Part shown: piece after piece, positions 27,443-36,770 of the stretch | Position numbering within the stretch: position 1 is the stretch's first letter | Layout: every line of letters starts with the position of its first letter | DNA from: Microbacterium pygmaeum | GTDB lineage: Bacteria; Actinomycetota; Actinomycetes; Actinomycetales; Microbacteriaceae | NCBI RefSeq assembly: GCF_900100885.1 | Contig: NZ_LT629692.1 | Coordinates: 496,001-560,000, forward strand | Direction of reading: 5' to 3' | Length of the DNA: 64,000 nucleotides | The notes under the pieces: generated by a model | Database searches by the model: none | What the model saw: only the letters and a program-made list of their open reading frames with translations | What the model was told of the DNA's origin: nothing | Made by a program: the position numbers and the translations under genes

Positions 27443-28704
27443 GCCGGAAGGGCGCTGTTCAGCGCCGCCGCACGACGTCGGAGGACGGTGGCTTCGGCGT
27501 CGTTGCCGGGCAGTTCGGCCGCGGTGCGGTATGCCGTCACCGCGGCATCCGTCCGGCAAACCCGCTCCAGGAGTTCGCCCAGCACGGCGTGGAAGGGACG
27601 GAACTCCACCAGCTCGCTTCGCAGCGACTCGACGTCAGGCAGCGCTGCCTCCGGTCCGTCGATCATCGAGACCGCGACCGCCCGATTGAGGCGGATCACC
27701 GGTGACGGTGTCAGGGCGTCCAGCGCATCGTAGAGCCGCACGATGAGGCTCCAGTCCGTGTCGGCTGCAGCGGGAGCGGTGGCATAGCACTGCGCGACCG
27801 CGGCCTGCAGGCCGTAATACCCCAGGCCACGATCGAATCCGGTCGCGGTTGCCAGTGCCTGCTCGCCGCGGGTGATGGCAGATCGGTCCCAGCGCCGTCG
27901 ATCCTGGTCGCCGAGGGTCACCGGCAGGCCCTCGGCGTCGATGCGCGCCGCGAAGCGCGAGGACTGGAACTCCATCAGCGCGATGAGCGAGAAGACCTCG
28001 GGCTCGTCCGGCATGAGCGCGCTGAGCTGTCGGGCGAGTCGGACGGCTTCACGCGCCACATCCGGCCGGATCGGAGCATCGCCACCGCCGGCGGCGTATC
28101 CCTCCGTGAACAGCAGATAGATCACCTGCAGCACACTTGCGAGCCGTCCCGGCCGCTCCGCGCGATCGGGGACCTCGAACGGCACGTCCGCTTCGGCAAG
28201 CGTGCGCTTGGCGCGGACGATGCGCTGCTGGACCGCGGGAACGGTCATCAGGAGCATCCGCCCGATCTGCTCCGTGGTGAGGCCGGCGACCGTCCGCAGG
28301 GTCAGCGCGAGGCGGGCCTGAGCGGTGATGACGGGGTGGCAGGCGATGAAGACCAGTCGCAGCACGTCGTCGTCGATGCGATCGGGGTCGCCGAGAGACG
28401 GCACGGCGTCCTCCCGCTCGAAGAGGATCGCATCGCTTCCGAGCACTGCTTCGCGAGCCGCGAGGCGTTCCCGGCGCCGCCAGCCGTCGATCGCGCGCCG
28501 CTTGGCCACCGACATCAGCCAGGCGCCGGGATTGTCGGGGATTCCGGCGGTCGGCCAGGCGGCCAGCGCCTCCAGCAGCGCGTCCTGCGCGAGATCCTCC
28601 GCCCACCCGAAGTCACCGGTCTGACGGGTCAGTGCGGCCACGATGCGGCCCGATTCGCTTCGCCAGACGGCCTCCACAGCCCGGCGCGCATGCTCTTCGG
28701 TCAC
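27430..28704 (-). CDS. ECF-type RNA polymerase sigma factor with C-terminal DUF6596 region
   Basis: 424 aa from GTG 28704. Sigma region 2 (WAEDLAQDALLEALAAWP, AWLMSVAKRRAIDGWRRR) and region 4 (LTTEQIGRMLLMTVPAVQQRI) are clear. A long helical C-terminal part with VIYLLFTEGYAA and RLNRAVAVS is typical of the large ECF group usually paired with YCII-like proteins. A YCII-family gene lies 420 bp upstream on the same strand, separated by one opposite-strand gene. The stop overlaps the parB 3' end by 13 bp (convergent). No anti-sigma gene is adjacent. Confidence 0.9.
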   Translation of the reverse strand: MTEEHARRAVEAVWRSESGRIVAALTRQTGDFGWAEDLAQDALLEALAAWPTAGIPDNPGAWLMSVAKRRAIDGWRRRERLAAREAVLGSDAILFEREDAVPSLGDPDRIDDDVLRLVFIACHPVITAQARLALTLRTVAGLTTEQIGRMLLMTVPAVQQRIVRAKRTLAEADVPFEVPDRAERPGRLASVLQVIYLLFTEGYAAGGGDAPIRPDVAREAVRLARQLSALMPDEPEVFSLIALMEFQSSRFAARIDAEGLPVTLGDQDRRRWDRSAITRGEQALATATGFDRGLGYYGLQAAVAQCYATAPAAADTDWSLIVRLYDALDALTPSPVIRLNRAVAVSMIDGPEAALPDVESLRSELVEFRPFHAVLGELLERVCRTDAAVTAYRTAAELPGNDAEATVLRRRAAALNSALPAQEL

Positions 28705-28771
28705 CGGCTCAGCGTATTCGCCGAGAGCGTGACCGGGCACGAGTGCCGCAGGGTCGTCGTACGCTGGATGA

Positions 28772-29119
28772 ATGGCGAAGCACGAAGATTCCCTCCGTCG
28801 CCGAGCGAGTCTCGAGCTGCTGCGGGCCGAAGCGGCCGACGAGCTGTCGGTGCTGGTGGACGAGCGCCTCCGCGCCGGCGAAGACCCCTGGGACTTCATG
28901 GAAGACCTGCCGAGCGTCGATGAGCTGGTCGTCTTCATGCTGCGCGCCGACAACATCACCGACAACGGCGGCGCTCGGCCCAACGCCGCCCGCCACTACC
29001 GCGTCCTGCGCCAGATCGCGCTGGAATACCCGCCGCTCACCAAGGCCGTCTGGCGCCTGATCGGCGACGAAGGCTCGCACCGCCGCTGGGATGCGGTGGT
29101 GCGAGCCGACGCAACCTGA
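28772..29119 (+). CDS. Conserved hypothetical protein
   Basis: 115 aa, cytoplasmic, no signal peptide or membrane helix. It is mostly helical and charged (LELLRAEAADELSVLVDERL, EDPWDFMEDLPSVDELV). I recognise no domain. It sits between the sigma factor and YCII genes, on the opposite strand, with its own start. Normal codon use and third-position GC support it as real. Confidence 0.7.
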   Translation: MAKHEDSLRRRASLELLRAEAADELSVLVDERLRAGEDPWDFMEDLPSVDELVVFMLRADNITDNGGARPNAARHYRVLRQIALEYPPLTKAVWRLIGDEGSHRRWDAVVRADAT

Positions 29120-29121
29120 GC

Positions 29122-29541
29122 TCACTGCTGCCCGGCGCGCCACTCCTGCGCCTTCTGGAGCCAGTCGTTGTCTTCGGGCAGGTCGATGTCCGAGAACTCC
29201 TGCACGCGGCGCACCTCGAGCGCGACGCCGGGACCGAGCGGGCACTTGGTCGCCCAGAGTTCGGCCTCTTCACGGCTGGCGACCTCGAGGATCCAGTACC
29301 CGGTGAAGATCTCGCGTGCCTCGGTGTACGGGCCGTCGGTGACGACCGGCGGGGCGGATGTGAAGTCGACGCGGAAGCCCTCGCTCGCATCGGACAGACC
29401 CTCGGCCGAGAGGAAGACGCCCGCCTTCTGCAGCTCTTCGTTGTACGCGCCCATCACCGCGACGACCTGCTCCATGTCCAGTTCCTGTGCGGAACGGGCG
29501 GCGGCTTCTGGCTGGACCTGCATGATCATCATGTAACGCAT
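29122..29541 (-). CDS. YCII-related (DGPF domain) protein
   Basis: 139 aa from ATG 29541 with AGAAGGAG upstream. It starts MRYMMIMQVQ and has the family motif VVTDGPYTEAREIFTGYWIL. The fold is ferredoxin-like; these proteins are regularly encoded with the large ECF sigma factors, but their biochemical role is not settled. Its stop is two bases from the convergent hypothetical gene. Confidence 0.92.
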   Translation of the reverse strand: MRYMMIMQVQPEAAARSAQELDMEQVVAVMGAYNEELQKAGVFLSAEGLSDASEGFRVDFTSAPPVVTDGPYTEAREIFTGYWILEVASREEAELWATKCPLGPGVALEVRRVQEFSDIDLPEDNDWLQKAQEWRAGQQ

Positions 29542-29688
29542 CGGGGTGCTCCTTCTGTGTGACGAGCGGTGGCTCGGAGCGGCTCGATCGCCTGCCTCAT
29601 CTACGACGTCGAACGACATCTGCCCAGATCGACATCCTGCCGCAGAATTCTTTCCGGGAGAATGGATGCCACGGCCGCACAGCACCGA

Positions 29689-29728
29689 GAAAGCCCCGCC
29701 GACCTGGGAAAAGGTCGGCGGGGCTTTC
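29689..29728 (-). terminator. Rho-independent-type terminator of trxA
   Basis: A perfect 17-bp stem (29689-29705 with 29712-29728) around a six-base loop, ending in AAAG/CTTT. It lies 11 bp after the trxA stop. Confidence 0.85.
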
Positions 29729-29738
29729 CGCGAACGGC

Positions 29739-30062
29739 TTATGCGAGGTAGGCCGCGAGGTCCTTCTCGATCGCGTACTTCGGCTTGGCGCCGATGATCG
29801 TGGTCTCGACCTGGCCCTTGTTGAAGACCTTCATCGCCGGGATGGACGTGATCTGGTACTTCATCGCAAGATCCGGGTTCTCGTCCACGTTCAGCTTGAG
29901 GACGGTGATCTTGTCGGGGTTGTCGGCCTGGATCTCGTCGAGCACGGGAGCGACCATGCGACAGGGGCCGCACCACTCCGCCCAGAAATCGACGAGAACG
30001 GGACCTTCGGCCTGCAGAACGTCCTGCTCGAATGTGGCGGACGTCGTCGACTTGGCAGTCAT
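29739..30062 (-). CDS. trxA: Thioredoxin
   Basis: 107 aa. The active site is FWAEWCGPCRMVAPVLDE, with the cis-proline in ITSIPAMKVF. It is the cytoplasmic disulfide reductant and is reduced by the neighbouring trxB product. It lies 69 bp downstream of trxB and ends at a strong hairpin. Confidence 0.98.
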   Translation of the reverse strand: MTAKSTTSATFEQDVLQAEGPVLVDFWAEWCGPCRMVAPVLDEIQADNPDKITVLKLNVDENPDLAMKYQITSIPAMKVFNKGQVETTIIGAKPKYAIEKDLAAYLA

Positions 30063-30131
30063 GGCGGTTTCTCCTTCTTAGGTCTGTCGTCTGTTGCAAC
30101 GCGGCGGCACCGCGGAATGTTCCTGGGGGTC

Positions 30132-31154
30132 TCAGGCGACCGCGGCGACCGTCTCGGCTTCGTCGGTCTCGGGGTCGGGCGTCTCGGTGGCGACCTCGAT
30201 GTCCTCGGCTGTCTGCGCGTCGCCGCCGGCCTGCTCCAGGGCGGCCAGGAAGTGCTCGGCATCCAGCGCGGCGACCGTCCCACTGCCCGCGGCAGTGATG
30301 GCCTGGCGATACGTCGGATCGATCACGTCACCGGCAGCGAACACGCCCGCCTCAGAGGTCCGCGAGGAGCGTCCGTCGACCCAGATCGTGCCCTCCGGGG
30401 TGAGGGAGAGCTTGCCGTGCACGAGGTGGGTGCGCGGGTCGTTGCCGATCGCCACGAACAGGCCGTCCAGGGCGAGCTCCGAGGTCGAGCCATCGACGGT
30501 GTTGCGAAGGCGGACGCCGGTGACGGCATCCCCGCCGAGGATGTCCTCGACTTCGCTGTTCCAGACGAACTCGATCTTCTCGTTGGTGAAGGCGCGCTCC
30601 TGCATGATCTTGGACGCGCGCAGCGAGTCCTTGCGGTGGATGACGTAGACCTTGCTGGCGAAGCGCGTGAGGAACGTCGCCTCCTCCATCGCGGAGTCGC
30701 CGCCACCGACCACGGCGATCGTGCGCTCACGGAAGAAGAAGCCGTCGCACGTCGCACACCACGAGACACCGTGACCGGAAAGACGCTCCTCACCGGGGAC
30801 GCCGAGCTTGCGATAGGCCGAACCCGTCGCGAAGATCACCGACGACGCCTGGTGGACCTTGCCGCTGCCGAGCGTCACGGTCTTGGTCGAACCGGTGAGA
30901 TCCAGATCGATGACGTCGTCGTAGAGCACCTCGGCGCCGAAGCGCTCGGCCTGCTCCTGCATCTTCGTCATCAGGTCCGGCCCCTGAACGCCCTCGGGGA
31001 AGCCCGGGTAGTTCTCCACATCGGTGGTGTTCATGAGCTCGCCGCCGGCCTCGACCGAACTGGCGATCACGAGCGGCTCGAGGTTGGCCCGTGCCGCGTA
31101 GATCGCGGCCGTGTAACCGGCAGGACCCGAGCCGATGATGATGACGTTGCGCAC
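30132..31154 (-). CDS. trxB: Thioredoxin reductase
   Basis: 340 aa from GTG 31154, with AAGGGGG six bases upstream. FAD-binding GSGPAGYTAAIYAARA, the redox CATC in GVSWCATCDGFF, NADPH-binding VVGGGDSAMEEA and the C-terminal GVFAAGDVIDPTYRQAITAA are all present. An acidic tail of about 30 residues after LAALEQAGGD is longer than usual. It forms the murJ-trxB-trxA order typical of actinobacteria. Confidence 0.97.
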   Translation of the reverse strand: MRNVIIIGSGPAGYTAAIYAARANLEPLVIASSVEAGGELMNTTDVENYPGFPEGVQGPDLMTKMQEQAERFGAEVLYDDVIDLDLTGSTKTVTLGSGKVHQASSVIFATGSAYRKLGVPGEERLSGHGVSWCATCDGFFFRERTIAVVGGGDSAMEEATFLTRFASKVYVIHRKDSLRASKIMQERAFTNEKIEFVWNSEVEDILGGDAVTGVRLRNTVDGSTSELALDGLFVAIGNDPRTHLVHGKLSLTPEGTIWVDGRSSRTSEAGVFAAGDVIDPTYRQAITAAGSGTVAALDAEHFLAALEQAGGDAQTAEDIEVATETPDPETDEAETVAAVA

Positions 31155-31240
31155 GCTGCGCCCCCTTTGAAATGGTTGCTGATGCTTCAACACATGGTAG
31201 CCGCGGGGCATTCCACGGCCGCGAACCACGGCGTCGATGC

Positions 31241-32854
31241 TCAGCGACGACCTGGGAGCAGTCGGCGGGTGAGTGAGATCGCCGCCTCCAGTTCGGGTGC
31301 CCTCAGCAGCGCCAGGACGGCGGCGTAGACGACGAGGGAGACGGTGCCGATGACCGCCGCACCGAGGGCGCCGAGCAGCTTGTCCGAGACGGTCCACCCT
31401 CCGACACCGCCCAGCAGCTGGAACATCAGCCACCCCGCCCCGGCCGCCGGAATCGCCGCGAGGGCGAAGCGGGCCAGGGCCAGCATCCACGATCCGATGC
31501 TGAGGCCGCCGAGCCTGCGCTGCAGCAGCCACGTCGCCACCACGACCTGCACGATGCTGGCGATCGACTGACCGAGGGCGACGGCTGCGGCCAGCTGCGA
31601 CAACCCGAGCCAGTCGGCGCGGACCGCCCACCACGCCGCGACGGCCGTCACGGCGACCAGCGCGCACTGCAGGAGCGTGAAGAAGAAGGGCGTACGGGTG
31701 TTGTCGTACGCGTAGAAGGTGCGCTGGATGACGAAGAGCACGGCGAGCGGGACCAGCCCGACCAGGAAGCACAGAAGGACGATGCCGGCCGCGACCGCCT
31801 CCTCGGTGGTGTCGGTGAAGATCCGCGACGCCGGCATCGCCGCGGCACCCAGCGCGGCGGTCGCGGCCACGACGAAGAGTCCGAGGGTGCGGATGCTGCG
31901 CCCGACGTCTGCGCGCACGTCGTCGTCCCGGCCCGCGCGGGCGTGCTCGCTCAGCTGGGTGAAGTACGGGGTGCCGATCGAGAGCACGATGATCGAGTAG
32001 GGGAGCATGAACAGCAGCCACGCGTTCTGCGTCACGAAGAAGCCCGGGTCGCCCTCGGGGATCTCCGACAGCACCTGCGACTGCACGATTCCGGCGATCT
32101 GCCCGGCGACGACCATGAGGAAGGTCCAGCCCGCGAGACGGCCGATCTGACCCAGTCCCACGCCGCGCCAGCGGAAGTCCGCGTGTACGTGCAGGCCGGT
32201 GCGTCGCCAGAACAGGAACAGGATGCCGGTCTGCACCACGATGGCGAGCGTCGCCGTCCCGGCCAGGAGCGCGATCATCTCGGGGGTCCACTCGGTGGCG
32301 GCGCCGCCGGCGCCGAAGATCCAGATGAAGGCGAGGAAGCCGACGATGGAGACCACGTTGTTGACGATCGGCGCCCAGGTGTACGGCCCGTAGACGCGAC
32401 GAGCGTTCAGCGACTCGCCGACGAGGGCGAACAGGCCGTAGAAGACGATCTGCGGCAGGCACCAATAGGCGAATGCGGTCGCCAGCGCCTGCTGCTCGGC
32501 GCTGTACGCGGGTGCGTACAGCTGCACCAGCCACGGGGCCGCGACCGTCGCGATGGCGGTGGCAGCCAGCAGGACCACCGTCCCGAGGGTGAACAGCTTG
32601 GACACGAACGCGCGACCGCCGTCGTCGTGAGCGGCCGCCTTGACGATCTGGGGGACGACGACGGCGCTGAGGAGGCCGGTCGAGATGATCGTGTAGATGT
32701 TGTTGGGCAGCTGGTTGGCGATGGCGAAGGCGTTGCCGGCGTCGGTGGTCGCCCCGACCGCCCACACCAGGACCACGGTGCGCAGGAACCCGGTCAACCG
32801 GGAGACGATGGTGCCTGCTCCGATGAGGACGCTCGCCCGCCCGATCCCGCTCAC
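31241..32854 (-). CDS. murJ: Lipid II flippase MurJ (MviN family)
   Basis: 537 aa with about 14 membrane helices. It starts at GTG 32854 (SGIGRASVLIGAGTIVSRLTG). Family segments NAFAIANQLPNNIYTIISTG and SVVVPQIVKAA-like are present, as is the ESLNARRVYGPYTWAPIVNN loop. It moves lipid-linked peptidoglycan precursor across the membrane. Start overlaps the DUF6049 stop (GTGA). It lacks the C-terminal kinase-like extension of mycobacterial MurJ. Confidence 0.95.
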   Translation of the reverse strand: MSGIGRASVLIGAGTIVSRLTGFLRTVVLVWAVGATTDAGNAFAIANQLPNNIYTIISTGLLSAVVVPQIVKAAAHDDGGRAFVSKLFTLGTVVLLAATAIATVAAPWLVQLYAPAYSAEQQALATAFAYWCLPQIVFYGLFALVGESLNARRVYGPYTWAPIVNNVVSIVGFLAFIWIFGAGGAATEWTPEMIALLAGTATLAIVVQTGILFLFWRRTGLHVHADFRWRGVGLGQIGRLAGWTFLMVVAGQIAGIVQSQVLSEIPEGDPGFFVTQNAWLLFMLPYSIIVLSIGTPYFTQLSEHARAGRDDDVRADVGRSIRTLGLFVVAATAALGAAAMPASRIFTDTTEEAVAAGIVLLCFLVGLVPLAVLFVIQRTFYAYDNTRTPFFFTLLQCALVAVTAVAAWWAVRADWLGLSQLAAAVALGQSIASIVQVVVATWLLQRRLGGLSIGSWMLALARFALAAIPAAGAGWLMFQLLGGVGGWTVSDKLLGALGAAVIGTVSLVVYAAVLALLRAPELEAAISLTRRLLPGRR

Positions 32855-35085
32855 GGGGCGTCCTTCCCCGGCGCATCGGCGGCTGACCGCCGTCGTGAGC
32901 GCACGCGCAGCACGGTGCGGACCACGCCCAGGATCAGGAACCCGCCGACGAGGATCGCCAGCACGGTGATGCCGATGCCCTCCCATTCGGCGCGCACACT
33001 GACCGCGACGGTCTGGGCGGCGCCGATCGATTCCAGCGTGCGACTGCGCAGCTGGAGGTCCACGGTCACATCGCCGCTGCCGACGCGTGTCTGCACCGGC
33101 ACCTGCACGCGCGTATTGCTCTGCGCACCCGCGGCGACCGTCGTCTCCTCCTGCACGGTCAGGCGCAGGTCGTCCGGAGTGGCGTAGAGGACGACGGTGA
33201 CCGGATACGGCAGGTCGTTGCGCACCCAGATCGGCAGCGGCGCATCGGCGCTGAAGAGGTTGACGTCGCTGGGCGGCAAGATGCCGACGCTGTCCAACGT
33301 GCCCGCAGTCGACGCGCGATGCGAGGCGACGGCGGTGTTCCACGCCACCGGATCCGGCAGCCACGCCACGCCGAGCAGCTGGAGGACTTCGGCGCGCTCG
33401 GGGCCGGTCAGCAGGGTCGGGTCATCGAGGATCGTCGCGAACCGCTCGATCGCCGCTTCATCGTCGAAGAGGGCGGATGCCTCGGCCGCGCGCGCGGGGT
33501 CGCCTGCGGCATCCGTCACCGTGACATCGATCGGAGCGGCGCCGATCAGTCCGCCCAGGGCGAGCGGGGAGAAGCCAGGGGCCTGCAGGGCCGAGGCGAT
33601 CGCGGTGCGCAGGGCGACGGTGGAGCGGTCCTCGGCACGATCGACGGTGACCAGGACCGGTGATCCGCCGGTCTGGGCGACGGCGAACGCGAGATAGGCG
33701 GTCGCGGCGGTGAGGGAGGCGCCGCGGAGGGAGGAGTCGTCGGTGAGCGAGGCGGCCCGCAGCCGGCTGGAGACCGCGGCGTCGTAGACGAGGGCGTCGG
33801 CGCCTGCGGCGTTCGCGTGCGCCGCCACGGTGCCGCCGGCCGCGCCGTTCGTCGTCGAGGTGGAGGCGAGCAGCGTCAGCGACGCGTGATCGTCGGCCGT
33901 GATCGCGCCGAGCGCGGCGACCGCGGAAGGGCTCGCCGTGCCGCCCGCCGGCCAGAAGACGCCGGCGCGGGCGCTCTCGACCTCGACGAGCTCGGCCGTC
34001 GTCGGATACACGGGCACGGTCGGGTCGACGGGTTCGGTCGGGGTCGGGGTGGGGATCGGCGTGGCATCAGGCGTCGCGGTGGCCACCGGCGCAGCCGAGG
34101 GCGTCCCGTTCGCCGGTCTGAAGTCGGCAGGGCGCATCGCGTACTGGAACGACGTGGGGGCCAGGGGGCCGGAGGCGCCGGCCTCCAGCTGGGTGAGGAC
34201 GTCGGCATCCCCGAACTGCAGGGCGAAGCGCGAGTTCGCCAGCGCATCGAGCCGTTCCAGCCAGGCGGTCGCGGCCGCCGGAGCCGCAGTGCCGAGCACG
34301 CGGATGGCCGCGACGATCGCGGGGTCGACCGCGAGGATGGCGTCGGTTCCCTCGACCGCATCCAGCTGCCGGGTCAGCGAGCCGTCGGGAGCCGTCAGCA
34401 CGGCCAGCTCGGGCGCGGACAGGAGCGCCTCGGCGATCGGCCCCGCCGTGATCGGGACGACGACGCCGATGCCGACCGCCGGTGCGCCGTCGTTCGGGAC
34501 GATCATGACGCTCGTGGACTGCACGACCCCGTCCGGACCCTCGTAGCTCGCGACCAGCGGATACACGCCCGGGGCACGTGCGGTAAGCGCAGGGTCCTCC
34601 GCTGCGACGACGATGCCCGTGGTCTGCTCACCCCCGGATTCCACCGCGGGGAGGGTGGTCGCGCCGACGGGCGAGACGGCCACCCCCGTGGTCTGACCGT
34701 CGAGCCACGTGCTGAGCGCCGTGCGGTCCGGGAGCGCCGTCGTCCCGAGCGACAGCGTGACCGAGAGCGCCGGGGTCGCGGCATCCGTCCCGTTCTGCAG
34801 GGTGACCGACGCGGCAAGGCCCTCACCGGGGCGGACGGTGCCTCGGCCGACGGGCGACAACGTGAACGCGGCGACTCCGGAGAGCACGTCGGAAGCCTCG
34901 GGCGTCTCCGGCGTGGGCGTCGCGGCACTCGGAGCTGGAGCGAACGCCTGCGCGGGACCGGCGGTGAGGGACAGGCCGACGACGAGCAGCACCCCCAGCA
35001 GCCAGGCGCCCACCGATGCGAAGGAACGCGCTCGGATGCCGCGGCTCGCGACGCGCGTTCCCGGTGGCGGGGCGGTGAGGGTCAT
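32851..35085 (-). CDS. DUF6049 family secreted membrane-anchored protein
   Basis: 744 aa. An N-terminal signal peptide (about 25-47, ending GPAQAFA) precedes a Pro/Thr-rich segment, a large extracellular domain and a C-terminal membrane helix (about 705-727) followed by basic RSRRRS. A Thr/Pro low-complexity stretch lies near residue 340. This protein family is encoded next to murJ across actinobacteria, which suggests a cell-wall role. No enzymatic residues are evident. Confidence 0.9.
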   Translation of the reverse strand: MTLTAPPPGTRVASRGIRARSFASVGAWLLGVLLVVGLSLTAGPAQAFAPAPSAATPTPETPEASDVLSGVAAFTLSPVGRGTVRPGEGLAASVTLQNGTDAATPALSVTLSLGTTALPDRTALSTWLDGQTTGVAVSPVGATTLPAVESGGEQTTGIVVAAEDPALTARAPGVYPLVASYEGPDGVVQSTSVMIVPNDGAPAVGIGVVVPITAGPIAEALLSAPELAVLTAPDGSLTRQLDAVEGTDAILAVDPAIVAAIRVLGTAAPAAATAWLERLDALANSRFALQFGDADVLTQLEAGASGPLAPTSFQYAMRPADFRPANGTPSAAPVATATPDATPIPTPTPTEPVDPTVPVYPTTAELVEVESARAGVFWPAGGTASPSAVAALGAITADDHASLTLLASTSTTNGAAGGTVAAHANAAGADALVYDAAVSSRLRAASLTDDSSLRGASLTAATAYLAFAVAQTGGSPVLVTVDRAEDRSTVALRTAIASALQAPGFSPLALGGLIGAAPIDVTVTDAAGDPARAAEASALFDDEAAIERFATILDDPTLLTGPERAEVLQLLGVAWLPDPVAWNTAVASHRASTAGTLDSVGILPPSDVNLFSADAPLPIWVRNDLPYPVTVVLYATPDDLRLTVQEETTVAAGAQSNTRVQVPVQTRVGSGDVTVDLQLRSRTLESIGAAQTVAVSVRAEWEGIGITVLAILVGGFLILGVVRTVLRVRSRRRSAADAPGKDAP

Positions 35086-35182
35086 GGAGAATCAGGTGCG
35101 ATTCTACGGTCCGCACCTCCGAGGTCCCCGCGTGACAGCCCGCGACCCGCGATGCGCACGGTTGAGGCGGTTGAATGGACGG

Positions 35183-36733
35183 GTGCTCCCCGAACCCAAT
35201 CCCTCCCTCTGCCGCGCGCTGGCCGCTGATCTCGGTATGGCGGGCTTCGGCTCGGACGAGCTGCGCGCGGCCTGGGGTGCCGCCGCCGACGACGGCATCG
35301 GCCGCGGTCTGCGCGGCCCGGCGCTGCGGCGGCTGGGCGGGCGCACCGATCCGCTCGCGGTGCTCGGTCGGCTGTTCGTCCTCGGGATGCCGGAACCCGC
35401 CGATGCGCTCGCAGCCGCCGTGCCGCGGACCGGCCTCGCGGGACTGGAACGGCTCGGGCTGATCGTGCACGATCCGCAGGACGGCGCGGGACTCGTCCGC
35501 CCGCGGGCCATCGTGCGACCGCAGTCGTTCGTCGATGACGCCCGGTCGCCGGAGGGCGCCGGTCAGTGGTGGGTCGCGAGCGACCTCGACGAGGCGGCCG
35601 TTGACGGCCCGCTCCCGGAGGATCACGTCCTCGGCGTCGGCGGAGCCTCGCTCACCCTCGCCGGACTCCAGCTGCCGACACCGGCGACGCGGGTGCTCGA
35701 TCTGGGTGCGGGCTGCGGGATCCAGGCGCTGCGCGCGCGGCGCTATGCCGACGCGGTGGTCGCGACCGACATCTCGGAACGCGCCCTGCGCTTCACCCGC
35801 ATGAATGCGCTGCTGAACGACATCGATGCCATCGATACCCGTGCCGGGAGCCTCTTCGATCCGGTTCGGGGAGAGCAGTTCGACCGGATCGTGTCGAATC
35901 CGCCGTTCGTGATCACCCCGCGCACACCAGGGGTGCCCGTCTACGAGTACCGCGACGGCGGACTGGTGGGCGACGCGCTGGTCGAGGCGTTCGTGACCGG
36001 CGTCGGTGAGCACCTCCAGCCCGGTGGGACCGCGCAGATCCTGGGCAACTGGGAGAGCCGGGACGGGATGCCGGGACTCGACCGCTTCCGGGAGTGGGTC
36101 GATGCCTCGCCTGTGCCGCTTGATGCCTGGGTGATCGAACGCGAGACCATCGACCCGCTGGCCTACGCCGAACTGTGGGTGCGCGACGGCGCGACGCTTC
36201 CGGGCACGCCCGACCATGAGCGTCTGATCGGCGCATGGCTCGACGACTTCGCCGCGCGCGGCGTCGACGCGATCGGGTTCGGGTACGTGCTGCTGCGTCG
36301 GCCGATCGACGGCGCGCCCACCCTCGCCCGCTACGAGCAGGCCGCCCAGCCGCTGGATCCGACCGTCCCGCTCGGTGCGCACCTGGCCGAGGCGCTCGCC
36401 GCCTTCGACCGGCTGTCAGGTCTGGACGACGACGACCTCGCGGCTGCGGTCCTCCTCGTCGCCGCCGATGTCACCGAGGCCCGCCATCATCTGCCCGGCG
36501 CGGAGGCGCCGAGCGTGATCGAGCTGCGTCAGGGTGGAGGCCTTGCCCGGACGCTCCCGGCCGATCCGGCCACGGCCGCGCTCGTGGGGGCGTGCGATGG
36601 CGACCTCGCGGTCGGCGTCCTCATCGACGCCATCGCGTCACTGCTGGAGGCCGACGCCGGAGATCTGCGCACCGGGCTGCTGCCGGCGGTGCGTGAGCTC
36701 GTCTTCACGGGGTTCCTGCGTTTCGCCGACTGA
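35183..36733 (+). CDS. SAM-dependent methyltransferase with NPPF motif
   Basis: 516 aa from GTG 35183. An N-terminal domain of about 150 residues (DUF7059-like) precedes the Rossmann methyltransferase core with VLDLGAGCGIQALRA and the catalytic VSNPPFVI. NPP(F/Y) enzymes methylate exocyclic or amide nitrogens in rRNA, DNA or release factors; the substrate is not known. A C-terminal domain of about 170 residues follows. An in-frame ATG at 35084 overlaps the DUF6049 start on the other strand and is less likely. Divergent from DUF6049. Confidence 0.88.
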   Translation: MLPEPNPSLCRALAADLGMAGFGSDELRAAWGAAADDGIGRGLRGPALRRLGGRTDPLAVLGRLFVLGMPEPADALAAAVPRTGLAGLERLGLIVHDPQDGAGLVRPRAIVRPQSFVDDARSPEGAGQWWVASDLDEAAVDGPLPEDHVLGVGGASLTLAGLQLPTPATRVLDLGAGCGIQALRARRYADAVVATDISERALRFTRMNALLNDIDAIDTRAGSLFDPVRGEQFDRIVSNPPFVITPRTPGVPVYEYRDGGLVGDALVEAFVTGVGEHLQPGGTAQILGNWESRDGMPGLDRFREWVDASPVPLDAWVIERETIDPLAYAELWVRDGATLPGTPDHERLIGAWLDDFAARGVDAIGFGYVLLRRPIDGAPTLARYEQAAQPLDPTVPLGAHLAEALAAFDRLSGLDDDDLAAAVLLVAADVTEARHHLPGAEAPSVIELRQGGGLARTLPADPATAALVGACDGDLAVGVLIDAIASLLEADAGDLRTGLLPAVRELVFTGFLRFAD

Positions 36734-36758
36734 CCCGGCTCGGGTGAGGGGCGCTCGG

Positions 36759-36764
36759 TACGAT
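36759..36764 (+). promoter_or_regulatory. Candidate -10 element of the CCA-adding enzyme gene
   Basis: TACGAT matches TANNNT and lies 6 nt before ATG 36771, consistent with a leaderless transcript. The GAGGG between them could alternatively serve an internal ATG at 36780. Confidence 0.4.
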
Positions 36765-36770
36765 CGAGGG

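Noticed and set aside
28705..28983. N-terminal extension of the ECF sigma factor
   Set aside because: The extra 93 residues are Ser/Arg-rich and antisense to the hypothetical gene; region 2 begins right after GTG 28704.
31155..32876. Upstream extension of the trxB frame into murJ
   Set aside because: The long open frame has no protein signature before GTG 31154; murJ occupies this stretch in another frame.
33817..35229. Plus-strand frame opposite DUF6049
   Set aside because: Arg/Gly-rich shadow without start context; the minus strand encodes a full signal peptide and anchor.
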